Source: Micractinium sp. NFX-FRZ
Taxonomy: Eukaryota > Chlorophyta > Trebouxiophyceae > Chlorellales > Chlorellaceae
Reading direction: 5' to 3'
Assembly (NCBI GenBank): GCA_029339195.1
Contig: JAPTJF010000007.1
Coordinates: 186,001-250,000 of the forward strand
Length of the DNA: 64,000 nt
Of the stretch, positions 23,494-36,500 are shown piece by piece. Position 1 is the stretch's first letter, and each line of letters begins with the position of its first letter. Made by a program: the position numbers and the translations under genes. Under the pieces are notes generated by a model. The model worked only from the letters and a program-made list of their open reading frames with translations. It did not search any database and had not been told where the DNA came from.

Positions 23494-26400
23494 TCACACC
23501 GCGCTGCCAGTGCCAAAGCACACTGCCGCCACGCGGCGCAGGATGGCTGCCTCAGTTGGGTCCCCTGCAGCGGCGGCGGCTGCCGCTCCTGCCGGTGCCG
23601 CGCCGGGGCCAGGCAGCGAGGAGCCTGTGGCACCACTGCTTCTGCTGCTGACTGAAAGGGCGCGGGGGGATGCATCTGGCGAGTGCTCCCACTGGTGCAG
23701 CCCTGGCATCAGGTCGCTGCTCCCGCGGCAGGGAATGCCGCCGCCGCCTCCCCTCATGCTCAGCAGGCTGTGAGTCCTGCTGGCGCTGCCGCTTCTGCCA
23801 CCGCCCCGAGAGCCAGCCACATGGCCGGCCAGCGCCGCAGGCTGAGTGCTGGCTGAGGCGCTGCGCACGCTGATGCCTGCCAGGTCGGGCCGTGCCACTC
23901 CAGGCAGCCCCGCCCGGGCCGCAAGGTACCTGACGTGAGGCAGTGGGGGAAGGGGAGGGGCACGGGTGCGGTGAAGGGCAAGTGTGGCGTGAGCTGATGC
24001 CTGCCAGGGCAGGCGGGGCCGAACCCAGGCACCCCCAAACGGGCTGCCGGGTGTCAGCGCGGCAGGCAGGAGCGCCATGGGGCACGTGAGGCATTGCAGG
24101 CGGCGGCGGCAGCAATGAATAGTGAGCGGGAGAGTGCCCCAGGTGCTGCCTGCTCCTGGGGCAGAGCCGAGCTCACCGGATGCACTGCTCCAGACCAAAG
24201 CGCTCCCGCAGCAGGGTGTTGCACTGCCGGCGCAGCGCCTCCGCCTCCGCCCGCACACGCTGCGTGTACTGCAGGCCCGCAGGCGGGGGCGGGCAGCGCA
24301 GGAGGTGTGCAGGAGGGAAACTTACGGCGGGGAGGGTGGGCAGGGCAGCGCAGCGCAGCGCAGGGTGTGGAAGGCAGGCCAGAGCGAGGTGGACAGTGCA
24401 GGCGGGGCCATTTGCGGTAGGGCAGGAGGGGCAGGGTCAAGTGGTTGGGAGCTCTCCGTGCAGCCGCGAAGGCAGACCAGCAATTGGCAGCCGTGCCGCT
24501 GCTGCACCACGCCACCCTGTCCCAGCAGCAAGCGCAGGCCCGCCCAATCATCACATTGCTTACCAGGCAGGCTTGCCATAAAATCCCTGCCCCCCCGCCT
24601 CACCTGTATTCTCTGCTGCGGGTTGTCATGGCCGCCCAGCGATGCCGCTGCCTCTGCCAGCGCGGCCTCTGCGGCTGCCAGCTGGCGCTGCAGCGCTGCC
24701 ACCTCACCAGCCAGCCGCTCCTGCTCCAACCGCCCCAGCCACTCTTGCAGAGCAGGCTGCTGCTCATGAACAGCCGGCGCGTGTTCTTGCAGAGCTGCCT
24801 GATCGCCTTCGTGCTGCCGCTGGACAGGCGCACCATGTTGCTGCTGCTCCCGCTGCTGTTGGCACGGCGACAGCTGCTGCTCCTCCTGCTGCTGCTGGAA
24901 AGGCGACAGCTGCCAGCCTGGCGCCACCACTGCCGCAAGGTGCCGCGCGGCGCAAGGTGCCGACCCGGACGCCCCCTCAGTGCTCGACTCCAAGAGCGCT
25001 TGTTGGGTGGCAGTCTCTGCCAGCAGCCGCGCCAGAATTCCTGCTGCCGCATCCTCTCCCGCAACTGTTTTTGCCTCTCGCTGCTCTGCTTGATGCCGCA
25101 GCGCTGCTGCCTGCCGGGCCGCCTCGGCCGCCCTGGCCTGCTCCACAACCAGTGCGCCCTGCTGCTGCTTCACCCTGCTGTTTGCAGCGTCCAACTGCAC
25201 CGCCTGCTGCTTCACCTGCAGTGTTGAAGGGCAGCGTGAGGGCGGCAAGTGGCAAAAGCACGGCAGGCATTGATGGCGCGCAGACACACTAGGTCAAGGC
25301 AGTGGCACCCATCAACAAAGTTGAAAAGCCATACCTGACTGCCCCCCCAGCCATGGCCACCCACGGCACCGCCCGCCCCAAATGCTGCTCGTCCCCACCA
25401 ACCTGCCCTGCAGCTCCGAGCACAGATGTGTGGGACAGATGCTGCAGAGAGGCCCGCTCCCTGTCCAGCGCACGCCCTAAGCCTCATTCCCCACGGCCCG
25501 CCACCACACACCTGCCCGTACAGCTATGCACACATCTGTGCCATCCGTAGGCCCACCCGAAGCTCACGCCCCACAGCCGCACTTCCCCCTGCCCTTCCTT
25601 ACCCACCTGCCCCCGCAGCTCCGCATACGCCTGGGCCATCTGCTGCCGTGAGGCCCGCTCCCTGTCCAGCAGGCCCAGCAGGCTCTGCACGCTGTCCACG
25701 TCAGCGCCGCCAGCTGTGCGGGCAAGGGCTCTGCACAGGGCGGCGTGGGGAGCAGGGTAGCCCGCGGCGAACATCAGGGGGGGATGGCACAGCGCTTCCT
25801 GGGCAATGAGCTTTTGTGGAAGGCGCAGCAACGGCATCCAAGCAGCAGCCCGCGGCACGATGGGGCCTTGCCGAGCCAAACGGCCAGGTGACTGGGGGCA
25901 GGGCGGCTGGGAGGTGGGAGAATTGGGCCGAGGCAGCCCAGGGATGCAGTGCAGCGCAGCGCCCACCCACAAAGGAGCCTCACCTGCTCCCCTCGAGCTC
26001 AGCAATGCGTGCCAGCAGGGCGGCGATGTGCCTGCCCTGCTGCTGCACCTGCTGCTGCAGGCCCAGCACTGATTCCCCCCTGAGCACGGTGCCATGGCCG
26101 CTGCTGCCGGCATCGGCGCTGGCAACCTGTGGACTGTTGCTGCTGTTGCTGCTGCTGCTGGCACTCACGCCGGTGGACGGTGGATTGGCAGTGTCCGCAT
26201 CAGCTGCGGCGCCCTGCAGGCTGCAGCTGCCGCCGCTGCCCGCATCTGCGCTGTGTGTGTCCGGCCCAGCTATGCCTGCAATGCTGCCGCTGCTGCCAGC
26301 AGGCGCAGGCCCTGAAGTAGGCGGCAGAAAGTGCCAGTGCCCGCCCAGGCTGCTGCCCACTTCTGCCTCAGCGGCTGCCTCTTGCTGCTCATCGCTGCCG

Positions 26401-28745
26401 GCTCCCGGGACACCTGGTACTGCCTCTCTCTCTGTGCTGCAGGCTCCCGGGGTAGGTGGCGGCCGCTCTGCTGGTGTTGAAAGCCCTGAGGCCTCACTGA
26501 GCGCCTGCTGGTGTGGTGGTGCCCCTTCGAGCTTGCCAGGCGTGGCTGGCATGGTCGCTGCCGCCGCTGCTTTGGTTGCTACTGCGGCTGTGCCAGCAGC
26601 TACCGAAGCCGCCTTCTGCTCCTCCCCCAGCCGCTGCAGCAGCAGCTGCTCCCGGTGCCGCCAAGCTGCCACAGTTGCATCATGCTCCTGCTGAAGCGCT
26701 GCAAGTTGCGCAGCTGCCCGCTCCTCCGCTGCCGCTAGCGCCTCCTGCTGCTGCGCCTGCTGTGCCTGCTGCAGCTCTGCAGCTGCCTCCTCGTGCGCCC
26801 TGCGCTGCCGGTTCCACCCAGCCGCTGCCGCTGCTGCCTCACTCTGCAGGCCCCCATAAAGGGAGCCAAGCTCTGCCAGTTGGCCCTCCAGCTCAGCACA
26901 GCGTGAGCCCGCCTCCTGCTGCGCTGCTGCTGCCTCGCTCTTCAAGCTGGCATGCACGCTTTGCAGCGCTGCCAGCTGTCTCTCCAGCTCAGCACAGCGC
27001 AAGCCCGCCGCCTGCTGTGCTGCTGCCGCCTCACTCTGTAGGCTTTCATTCATGCTCTGCACCTCTGCTAGCTGGCGCTCCAGTTCACCACAGCGTGAGA
27101 CAGCCTCCTGCTGCGCTTCTGCCGCTGCTGCTGCTGCTGACTGGCTGGCCGCCGATGCAGCCTCTTGCGCCTGGCGTGCCTCGGCAGCACCAGCCTCTAG
27201 ATGTTGCTCTGCCGCTGCCAGCTGTGCATCCCTGCTGCTCAGCTCCTGCCTGAGGTGCGAAACCTGCTGCTCCAGCTGGCCATTCTCCTCCTGCAGTGCT
27301 GCCAGCCAGTGCTCCTGCCACTCGTTCTCTTGCAGCACGGCTGCCAGCTGGGCAGCGGAGGGCGGCGCCTCTTCCTCCACCTGCTCCTCCTCCACCACCT
27401 CCCGCTTCACATCTAGCCCGCACGCCTCCGGGGCAGCATGCACCCTCGGCTGCTGCACATGCAGAGGGCCGGCATAGCCTGCCACTGCAGAACGGCTGCT
27501 GCTGCCGCCAGCGCTGCTGCACGAGCCATCAGGGGCCTGGCCGTGCATGCTGCCTTCGGCAAACGGTGAAGCGCCACCCGGATCAGGCTGCCCAGCTGCC
27601 AGCCCTGTTGAAGCAGCGGCCGGCAGCAGAGCTGGACCAACTGAGCTGGCAACCGACTCGGCAGGCACACTAGCGGCAGCAGGGGCCACTCTGGCCAGCA
27701 CTGCACCGCTGGTGGGCTCCTGGCTGCCTCCAGTCCTGCTGCAGGGCCCAGCGCTGGCAGCCGTCAGGCTGAGCAGCGCGTCCTCAAGCGCCACCGCCCG
27801 CTGCCGCTCCTGCTGGTGCCTCTCCGTCGCCTCCCTCAGCAGCCCCTCTGCTTGCTGCTGGCCGGCGCGCGCCTGCTCCAGCTGCTGCTGCAGCTCTCGA
27901 AGCTGAGCCTGTGCTGCCACTTGAGCGGATGCCGCACTGGAAGCCATCCGCTGGCGCATCCTGTGCATCTCATTTGCTACTGCAACCTGCTGCTCCTGAT
28001 GCTGCCACAGACTCTCTTGAGCTGCCGCCAGCTGCGCCTGCAGACTGCTGAATCGCTCTACCGCCGCCTGTGCTGCCACCCGCTGCTCCTGCAGCTGCTC
28101 GCGCGCCTCCTCTGCCGCCTGCCGCCACTGCTGCGTCTGCCGCCGCTCAGCCTCGGCGGCGTGCCGCCAGTGGCGCGCCTCGCCATGCACCTTCTCCTGC
28201 TGCTGCACCGCCTGCAGCAGGCAGGCAGATGGGACGAGCCAGCAAGGCGCACAGTCAGCGTGGGACATGAACCGCAGCAGGGCAGCAGGGCATGAATGCT
28301 GCTGCCGGAGGGTCACCAAAGATCATCCAGAGCTCCGGCCCCTCTGGAGGCGCAGCACATGCTGTGTGTTGAGCACAAGCGCCGCTGCCCTGCGCCTCCT
28401 CACCTCTTGCAGGCAGTAGTTGGAGTGCTGCAGCTCGCTCTGGCAGGCAGACAGCAGCAGGCGCAGCCTACCAGCCTCGGCACCTCCCCCACCCCCGCCG
28501 CCGCTGCTGCTGCTGCTGCCGCTGGCGCCGTCCGATGCCGGGTGTGCTGATGCATGCTGCCGCTGCCGCTGCCGCTGCTGCTCCTGCAGCCGCTGGAGCC
28601 CCTCCTGGGCGCTGTCTCTCTGCCGCTGTGCCTCTGCCAGTCGGAGCGCCAGCTGCTGTGCCTCTGAGCGGGCCGCCAGCAGCTGCGAGCTGAGTTCCTC
28701 ACACAGCCGCTCCGACACGGTTGGGAAGTGGGTGCTGGCATGTGC
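23494..28745 (-). CDS. Large coiled-coil protein (5' end not resolved)
   Basis: Exons 28745-28404, 28211-25984, 25730-25607, 25215-24604, 24268-24177 and 23929-23494 are in frame throughout and give 1277 residues up to the TGA. Most of the protein is heptad-type, rich in Gln, Glu, Ala and Arg. Repeated blocks of the type RCAELERQLAALQS occur at least four times in the long second exon (around 26820-27110), so part of the rod grew by internal duplication. Low-complexity Gly/Ser/Pro linkers interrupt the rod. The C-terminus after RYLAARAGLPG is Ser/Gly/Ala-rich. No motor, kinase or membrane segment is visible. Such proteins often act as cytoskeletal, centrosomal or Golgi tethers, but nothing here decides this. 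The first listed exon has no in-frame ATG, so at least one upstream exon is missing, towards repeat copy A. Confidence 0.75.
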
Positions 28746-28929
28746 CTGGTGAGCAGCAGAGTGTAAGGAAGAGCGGATACAAGAGGGCAGTCAAGGGGGA
28801 AGCTGTGTGGGGCGCCAATCCGGGCGCGGGCAGGTGAGTAAGCAAACCCAGGGCGGGCGGCGGGTGGGCGCCGCAGCCAGCCGCCTCCCTCCCACGCCTC
28901 TGCCCAAGCCCTGGAGCCCCTCCATGCCA

Positions 28930-29688
28930 ACCTCGGAGTCTGAAGGCTGCCTTTGCTGCCCGCTTGGGCGCCTGTCGCCGCTGCGGAAGGCGCGCATCGC
29001 TGCCAGGGCGCGGGGAGTTTTGCAGGCACCCTCCTTGGTTCAAGAACGATGCTTGGTGCCTCAGCCTAGCGACTGTGCCAACAACCGCTAAATCGGCTCT
29101 CCGGGACTCATCACCGAAACTGGCATGTGGGTGACCTGGCGGTGGGCGGTGGTCCCATGCGGCTGTTTGATGCAATGTCCATGCACTCCTGCCTGCCGTG
29201 CCCATTCCCTGGACAAGCCATGTGGACAGCCTCTGTCACCACTGCCTGCCCATCATGCTGCCCGCCCGACGGGCGGGCAGTAGGTGGTGCACACGAGTGG
29301 GCACTACCGCCGCCAGCGAGTCTGCCCTGGCACACCCCGGGGCCCGGGCCCGCCTGCTGTGCTAGTGTCCTCCAGCCAAAGTACAAGACAATGGGTTACA
29401 CACAAATCAACTTGAAGCTGCAATTAAAGCGTGCGGGGCAGGCACTGGCCTTGGGGGCAAAACTGGCTGGCGGGTGCATGCGCCGGTTGCGGGCACCAGT
29501 GAAAAAAGTGAAGGAGAGTGCTGTGGGGCTGTTCAGTGCGCGCAGAAGCAGGAGGGGATTGAGGGCATGGGCTTTGTGGGGGCAGTGGGGAGGGAGCGGG
29601 AAGAGAGCAGGCACGGGAAGAGGGTTCATTGCGTTGAAGCACAACAGGCGGCCGCCCGGGCGGGCGCCGCCGCGTCTCTCTCATGCCG
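28930..29688 (+). mobile_element. Dispersed repeat, copy A
   Basis: This stretch reappears in reverse complement at 38060-39310 at roughly 80-85% identity in the best parts. Shared landmarks are CAAGAACGATGCTTGGTGCC (29041-29060), the peptide CPFPGQAMWT, the peptide GQALALGAKLAGG and the end AACAGGCGGCCGCC...CTCTCTCATG. Similarity stops right after CTCTCTCATG at both copies, which marks one boundary. No terminal repeats, transposase or reverse transcriptase are visible; it is probably a non-autonomous or decayed element. It lies between the F-box gene 3' end and the coiled-coil gene 5' end. Confidence 0.75.
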
Positions 29689-29939
29689 TTACAGGGAGGC
29701 AGTGCAGCAGAGGGGCACGCCAGAGTAGAAGAAGACGACGACGAGGAAGAAGAAGATTGCAGCCAGAGGGCGTGGGGTCGAGGAAGAGAACACGCAATCA
29801 AGCCAAAGCACCAGTCAGCTACCATGTCAGAGTGGAGCTGTATGCGTGAGGCAAAGGTGGAGTGGGTGGGAGCCCACATGGGGCAAATCCTAGGTTGTGT
29901 GCGGGGGAGGCACAGCCAGCTCATGGCCGCCCGTGCGGC

Positions 29940-31193
29940 TCACGCCTCACTCATCGCCCTGCAAAACTTCCCCAAACTGTCCTCCTCCTCAACCTGCAGG
30001 CCCGGGCGGCGGCTGCACAGCTCCTCCACCGCCTCCGCCTCCAACTCCTCAATCTCGTACGGCAGGTCGTAACCCACCCGTTGCAGCCGCGGCAGCCGCT
30101 CTGCCCACCCCCACAGCCAGTAACAGACGAATGTTGCCACGTCATCCTCACCCTCCTCTGCCGTCACAAACAGGCGCTCCAAGTGCATCTCCGGGCGCCG
30201 GTCGTCTGCAACCGCCGCCTGCAGCGCCTGCCTGCTGCCCCCCAGCAGCGCCACGTCAGCACCCAGCCACTCCAGGCGCGCCAGCCAGACGCCCCCTGGA
30301 AGGACCGTGCCTGTCGGAGCGTCCGTGAGGAGCAGGCGGCGCAGGTGGGGCAGCTGGGAGAGCTCCGGCACGGGCCGCCCCAGCCTGTCTAGCCCAGAGA
30401 GCGCCAGGGCGGTGATCCCCGTGGCTGCAGCCAGGGCCTCGGCAATGCTGACCCCGCCAGGCTGCAGCTCCTGTGTCTCCGCCTCCAGCCTGCATGGAAT
30501 GCGGGTGTGCAGGTGCGGGTGAGGCGCAGGAGGTGATGGGGAGGTGAGAGGGTCGGGTGAAAAAGGTATGCCGAACACAGCGGAGCGTGTGCAGGGGTGC
30601 CATAGGCAGCTGTGTCACAAGGTGCTGTGCGGGCAGCGGGGGCGCAGGCCGTGCCCTGGCAGCGTGTGAGATGCAGGGCCACGCTCGCGAGCATCCGTTG
30701 CTGCTTGCACAATGTGCGTCTTCCCAGCAGCACCCACCCGCAAGCATGCAGGGGCACTCTTCAGGAGGACTTGGGTTGCCCCGCCCTCCGCGCCGCCCAC
30801 ACCGCTGCCTGCTGCCTGCCTGCCTGCCTGGCCACTCAAATGCCTCACACGCCTTGCCCAACAGGCTCGCCCCACCCCCTGCCCTACATCCTCTCAACCC
30901 CGCTCACCCGCCGAGATCCCGCAGTTCCAAGAAGTGCAGGCGGGGCGCCACGGCTTCCAGGCTGGCGCCGAGGTTGCGCGGCACCCTGCGAAACTCTGCC
31001 AGCGAGAGGCGCCGCAGGCTGGGCAGGCCTGGGATGGCGGCCGCGACGTCCGAGCGCAGCGGCTTGTTGTGCTCGCTGCCGCTCAGGTGCAGGCTCTGCA
31101 GGCGGGTCAGCCCTGCCAGCTGCGGTGCGGGGGGAGGGAGCGGGGGGCAACGGCGGCGCGAAGTGGTGTCTGTCCGGCGATTATAGAGTTTGG

Positions 31194-31224
<31 letters not shown>

Positions 31225-32351
31225 CAAGGTGTAGCTGCACCCTCAGGCCTGGCCAGAAGGCAGTACTGATGAGCAGCCAGGAGGGGCGGCAACAGGCCTT
31301 GCAAGAGCCCTGCAAGGTCAACAGCCCCGCACAGGCAGCATTTCGATGCACCAAGCCAGCGTGCTGCACAGCCCAGCGCGGCTAACCAGGGCGCGGTGCC
31401 CACGCGTGCAACCAAACAGCATGCACCAAGCCAGCGTGCAACCACAGCAGCTTTGCAGCAGAGCAGCACAGCGCGGCTCACCAGTGCGCCGTGGATGCGG
31501 CTGTCCATGCGCTGCGCCCAGCGCAGGTGCGTCAGGCTGGGCGGCAGCTGCGCATCCTTGGCCAGCTCCCGCACATCTTCCGCCTCCAAATACTCCAGGG
31601 CAGGCAGGCGGGCGAGCGAGTCGCGGCAGTGCAGGCAGCCTGCCAAGCGCAGATCGCGCAGGCTCGGCGCGCACAGCAGCGGGCTGCCAGGTTTGAGCCT
31701 GAGGGACAGCCCGAGGCAGAACAGGTCGAGCGTTTGCAGGGCGCCTGCGGCCGCGCATGCCTCTGCCGCTGCCTGCACCTGCTCCGCCACCGCTGGCCAC
31801 AGCTCAACCGGGACCAGGAATGGTAGCAGCGACAGCTTGAGGTGCAGCACGTGAGGGGCATACCGCTCCACCCAGCAGCGGAAGTTGTGTGCACGCCGAA
31901 CCACGGAGTCCCCGGTTTGCGGCTGCTTGACCGTGCTGCCGAGCAGGCCAAGCGGCAGCAGCAGGACGTCCAGCCGGGCCAGCTGGTCGGGGCGGAGGCA
32001 CAGATCACGCCAGCGGCGGCAGACGGGAGACGCGATGGACTGCCTGCGCAGCAGGTTTTGGTGCCAAAGGGAGGGGGAGAGTGCCAGTGAGCAGGATGCA
32101 GACTGCCCTGTGCCTGCCGCTGCCGCTGCCGCTGCCACCTGCCAGGAGGCAGTGCCCGCCCGCCGCCTGCCCTCCCTTGCTCTGCTTCCCAGGTGGCCGC
32201 CGCAATCATCCCGCGCAATCCATCTTTGTTTTGTGCCCCCCCAACGTGCGGCCAGTGCGTACCTATCGTTCAGGGAGAGGAAGGAGAACACGTGAAGGAG
32301 CACATCGTCGCTGAGCGCTCCAATCCCAGGAGCCGCGGGAGCGATCTGCAT
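29940..32351 (-). CDS. F-box/leucine-rich-repeat protein
   Basis: Exons 32351-32263, 32043-31482, 31119-30908 and 30489-29940 join in frame to 470 residues. The F-box is split by intron 1: LSDDVLLHVFSFLSLNDR, then ASPVCRRWRDL (residues about 13-45). Irregular leucine-rich repeats follow, for example PSLRDLRLAGCLHC, LPALEYLEAEDV, LTRLQSLHLSGSE and LPHLRRLLLTDAP, and the C-terminus is acidic. F-box proteins bind Skp1 and serve as substrate receptors of SCF ubiquitin ligases; the LRR part would choose the target, which is unknown. Intron 2 holds a (GCAG)n microsatellite and a decayed copy of the exon 2 donor region. The start is the first ATG and gives the canonical F-box at once. Confidence 0.85.
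31191..31224. repeat. (GGCA)n microsatellite
   Basis: About eight uninterrupted GGCA units lie in intron 2 of the F-box gene. The same motif recurs in shorter tracts at 1569-1620, 30810-30830 and 62609-62631, so it is a common intronic microsatellite in this genome. Confidence 0.9.
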
Positions 32352-33564
32352 CGCACTACTCGGGCTGTTGCTTTAGACCGACACGCGAGTCAGTCTGGCG
32401 TCTTTCGGCCGCTGAGCTCGACAAATTGTGGATGCCGAGCTCAATCAAAAGGGGACAGGTAGAAAGCAGCCCAATTGGATTGCCGAGGGTCCAGAAAGCC
32501 ATTCCTGGGGGTGACGTGGCTGCCAGCACGTGGCTGCCAGCACCGCACCGGCGGGCCGCTGCGGCAGGCAGCCTGGACAGCTGCTGCCTGCTGCATGGGT
32601 ATATGGACATGCAGCCATGTGCAATCGGTGCATTATTCTCTGTCTTGCTGATCATCATTTGTTATCGCTTGACTTCAGGGAGTTCAAGATTGCATGTGCC
32701 CCCAGCACATGCCCCTCCCATGCCTTAAAATGCAATTTGCTAGAATGCAACCACTTTGCTGAGTTGTGTGGTGCATGTGCACAGATGCCAGCAAGCAGGC
32801 AATCCAACTGCCTTGCCCCTGCCACCGGTACTGCAGCAGCTTGATTGCCAGCCAGGCGATGGTACAGCAGGCCCCGCGCTGGGCATGCTGTGTGGTTTGT
32901 CCTCTGCGCAGCAGCTGCCTCGCACCTGACCCTCACCCCATGTGCTGATGCCCGAGGTGCCTTCAGATGCACATTCAAACTAAAAGGGTTTGTGAGCAGC
33001 CCTTGCAGTGTGCTGTTCTGGCACTGTGTCGGTCGCCATTTGCACGGAATGCACCCTGTGCGTGGTCGGCAGTGGTGCCTGGTCGTGCCATACCAATGGT
33101 TCAGCACACGTCAATCCAGTGTTGTTCTCTACAGCTCGCAACATGCCACTAGGAGCGCACAGAGAGGGGGTGCGAGGATGATGTTGGCCTCAACAGCGCG
33201 GCCTCAACTGACGGCCCGGCAGGAGCGACAGTGGCAGGCGGCGGCAAGCACTGGCATGCCTCGGGCCTCAGCTTCTTTCTGATTGAGGCATATAGTTTGC
33301 GACCGCTGCACTAGGAAATTGCCTGCCACGCCAACAAGGGAAGAGGCAGGCGGCAAGGGATGCGGCGCGGGCTAGCAGTGCGGGCAGCCCCCAGGCAGGT
33401 GCCGATGCCTATGTCTTGCTTCACAGACCGAATTCAATGCATGGCGGTTCGCACAAGCTGAAATCATGAATGCGTACCGCTTATCTGATGTACACCACCC
33501 TCACCATCAGCGCTCTTGGTGCCAACGCAGGCCTGCCCGCATCCCTCTTGCTACATCCTTGATC
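32352..33564. promoter_or_regulatory. Divergent intergenic region (F-box gene / PGK)
   Basis: About 1.2 kb between two outward-reading start codons, of moderate GC. It must contain both promoters; PGK is normally strongly expressed. I found no exon with coherent splice phase and no repeat. The PGK start lies in a CTTGATCATGGCT context. Confidence 0.5.
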
Positions 33565-36500
33565 ATGGCTTCCACCATCGCTGCCGCCGCCGTGCGCGCC
33601 CCTGTGGCCGGCCCCGTTGCCGGCCAGCGCCGCGCCCAGCGCGCCGCTGCTGCTGCCCCCGCCCCCCGCCTGGCCCAGAAGCAGGCCACCTTCGTGGGAT
33701 CCGTGGCGCAGCGCGTGCAGTCCGTGAAGGTGAGGGCCGAAGCATGAAGGTCCCAGAGGGGTGGGTGGGAGGTCCGATCCCCTCTCTTTCGACCGCAGAA
33801 GCCCTCCCATGGACCCACAACCCGCCATCATGACCCGATGTGGCGCTTGGGAACGCGCATTGCCGGGCATGTGGCAGCCTTACCCAGATGGCTGGGCGGG
33901 CGCAGGTGGCGGTGCCCCGTGCCAGCGCCCCTTGCTTCACCTGTGTTTGTGCCTTTCTGCTGCTGCCTGCAGGGCGCCGGCTCCCGCGCGGTGGCCACCA
34001 TGGCCAAGAAGAGCGGTGCGTGGGCAGCTGGCTAGGGCCTGCAGGGATGCCCCTGTGCTGGGAGGCTGGCGGGACGGTGCAGCACTGCTCGCCCGCTGTG
34101 GGCCCCATCAGCGCTGTGCCGCAGCGGCCCCCGCTGGGATCTATGCCAAAACTTTGATCGGCTGTCTGGAAACCAGGCAGCAAGGCGATCCGTTTCCAGC
34201 CTGCACCTCTCGCGCCACGCACTCTGCAGCGCTGGCCAGCCGGATGGGGCACGGCAACGAGCGGCGCCACATCAGCGCCTGGCTGCGCATGCGCACCCCG
34301 ACCGCAAGCGTGCCGCTGACATTGCTCCCCGCCCCTCTCTTCCTTCCTGTCCTTTCCTCCATGCAGTGGGCGACCTGTCCAAGGCTGACCTGGAGGGCAA
34401 GGTTGTGTTTGTGCGCGCCGACCTGAACGTGAGCCTTTGCCGCGCATCGTGCTTCTGCCAGGCAGCTGCATCCCTTTTCGTCTCTGGGCTTGTGCGCCTT
34501 CCTCAGCACGCGTCGACCCTCAGCGGATCATAATCATACCAGAGGCCTCTCTGTATGGGCCACCCCGCATTCCAATGTAACCGCCCACCTGCCTGCCCTC
34601 CCCCGCATGACACTTCTCCTCACCAGTCGGCCTCCTCGTGTGCCTCTCCTCTCCTTCCCCGCAGGTGCCCCTGGACGGTGACCTCAACATCACCGACGAC
34701 ACCCGCATCCGCGCCGCCGTCCCCACCCTCAAGTACCTGCTGGACAACGGCGCCAAGGTGGGGCGGGCAGCGGTTGAAGAGGCAGGGGCGAGGGGCGCAA
34801 GGGGAAGGGGAAGCAGGGGGAAGGAGAAGGGGAAACGTGCGCAAGGGGAGGCAGGCGCTTGGCCCTGCACATGGCTGCCCTGTGGCTGTCCAGCCAGGCT
34901 CCTCCTGCCCCCAGGACCAAAATCTGCCTCATACAAACCCTCACCCCTGCTTCTGTCTTGTCATTCTTCCTCGCCCATCACCCAGGTGCTGCTGACCTCC
35001 CACCTGGGCCGCCCCAAGAAGGGCCCCGAGGACAAGTTCCGCCTCAACCCCGTGGCCCCCCGCCTGGCCGAGCTGCTGGGCAAGCCCGTGGTCAAGGTGG
35101 ACGACTGCATCGGTGACGCCGTGACCGCAAAGCTGGCCGAGGCCAAGAACGGCGACGTGAGTGGGCGCACGGGGCATGGTTTGCTGGCATGGCTTGGTGG
35201 TCGGTGTTGCGGCGAGATGAAGCTCGAGTGAAATGCCACGTGAACGGCGCCCGGCCCGGCCATGCCACGGCTGTGCCTCGCCTCCTTCCTACCCTCGCCT
35301 CACGTCCCCACCCCACCCCACCCCACGTGCCCGCGCCCCTGCAGCTGCTGCTGCTGGAGAACGTGCGCTTCTACCCCGAGGAGGAGAAGAACGACCCCGA
35401 GTTTGCCAAGAAGCTGGCCGCCGCTGCCGACCTGTGAGCACGAATGCCACATAACACACATGAGCAGCACACGACACGCCAGCGCACATGTCGCTGCTGG
35501 CCTGTGCTGTAGTCGGTGCAAGTACACTGATGTCTGGGCCTGTTCTGTTGCATGTCACCTGCCCACTGCCCTCCCACCCCGCCCCGCCCCGCCCTGCAGG
35601 TACGTGAACGATGCCTTTGGCACCGCCCACCGCGCGCACGCCTCCACCGAGGGCGTGACCAAGTACCTGTCCCCCTCCGTGGCCGGCTTCCTGCTGCAGA
35701 AGGAGCTGGACTACCTGGGTGAGTGGAGGGGGCGTGGGGCTGGGGACGTGGGATGCGTGTCCAGGGGTGCATGGGCATGCACACGTGCCTGCTGGTCAGC
35801 CATATGATGGCAGCGCATGCTGCGCGGCAGGCAGGCGGGCAGGCTTCGCTCATCGTGACCTGCGTGCACCCGCCGCCCGTGAGCACTCGAGTGCCGCCTC
35901 AGCACCCATCGAAGCCCCCGCCAACCATCGAGCCAGCCAGGTGACCCAGCCATCCCCGCCGTTCTCCCCAACCCCCGCTCCCGCCCGCCGCAGATGGCGC
36001 TGTGTCCAACCCCAAGAAGCCCTTTGTGGCCATCGTGGGCGGCTCCAAGGTCTCCTCCAAGATTGGCGTCATCGACTCCCTGCTGTCCAAGTGCGACAAG
36101 ATCATCCTGGGCGGCGGCATGATCTTCACCTTCTACAAGGCCCGCGGCCTGGCCGTGGGCTCCTCCCTGGTGGAGGAGGACAAGCTGGAGCTGGCCAAGG
36201 AGCTGGAGGCCAAGGCCAAGGTGAGGTGGCAGCTTCCAGGCAGCTTCCGGGTGGCTGCCAGGCAGCTTCCAAGGGGGGGTTGTGCGGGAGAGGAGAAGGG
36301 GATTGGTGAATAACATGACATGTCTGCTGCGGGCTGTGGCACCAGGCCTGCCTGCATTCTGCACTTTGGTCCGCCTGCCCGGGACGACTGGCTGAACCTC
36401 AGCGCGCCCCGCACTGTTTGCCGCTCCGCTCCGCCTGCCCGCCCGCCGATCGGACCCCTGTGGCGTCAACCCTCACTCCCTCCTCCTCCACCACCCTCCT

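Noticed and set aside
26513..27253. Long plus-strand open frame (246 codons) opposite the coiled-coil gene
   Set aside because: It is the antisense shadow of CAG/GCC-rich coiled-coil codons (Leu/Pro/Ala-rich translation).
28793..28935. Minus-strand ATG with MEGLQGLGRGVGGRRL as a possible first exon of the coiled-coil gene
   Set aside because: No donor keeps the frame with the acceptor at 28745 convincingly, and the sequence overlaps the edge of repeat copy A.
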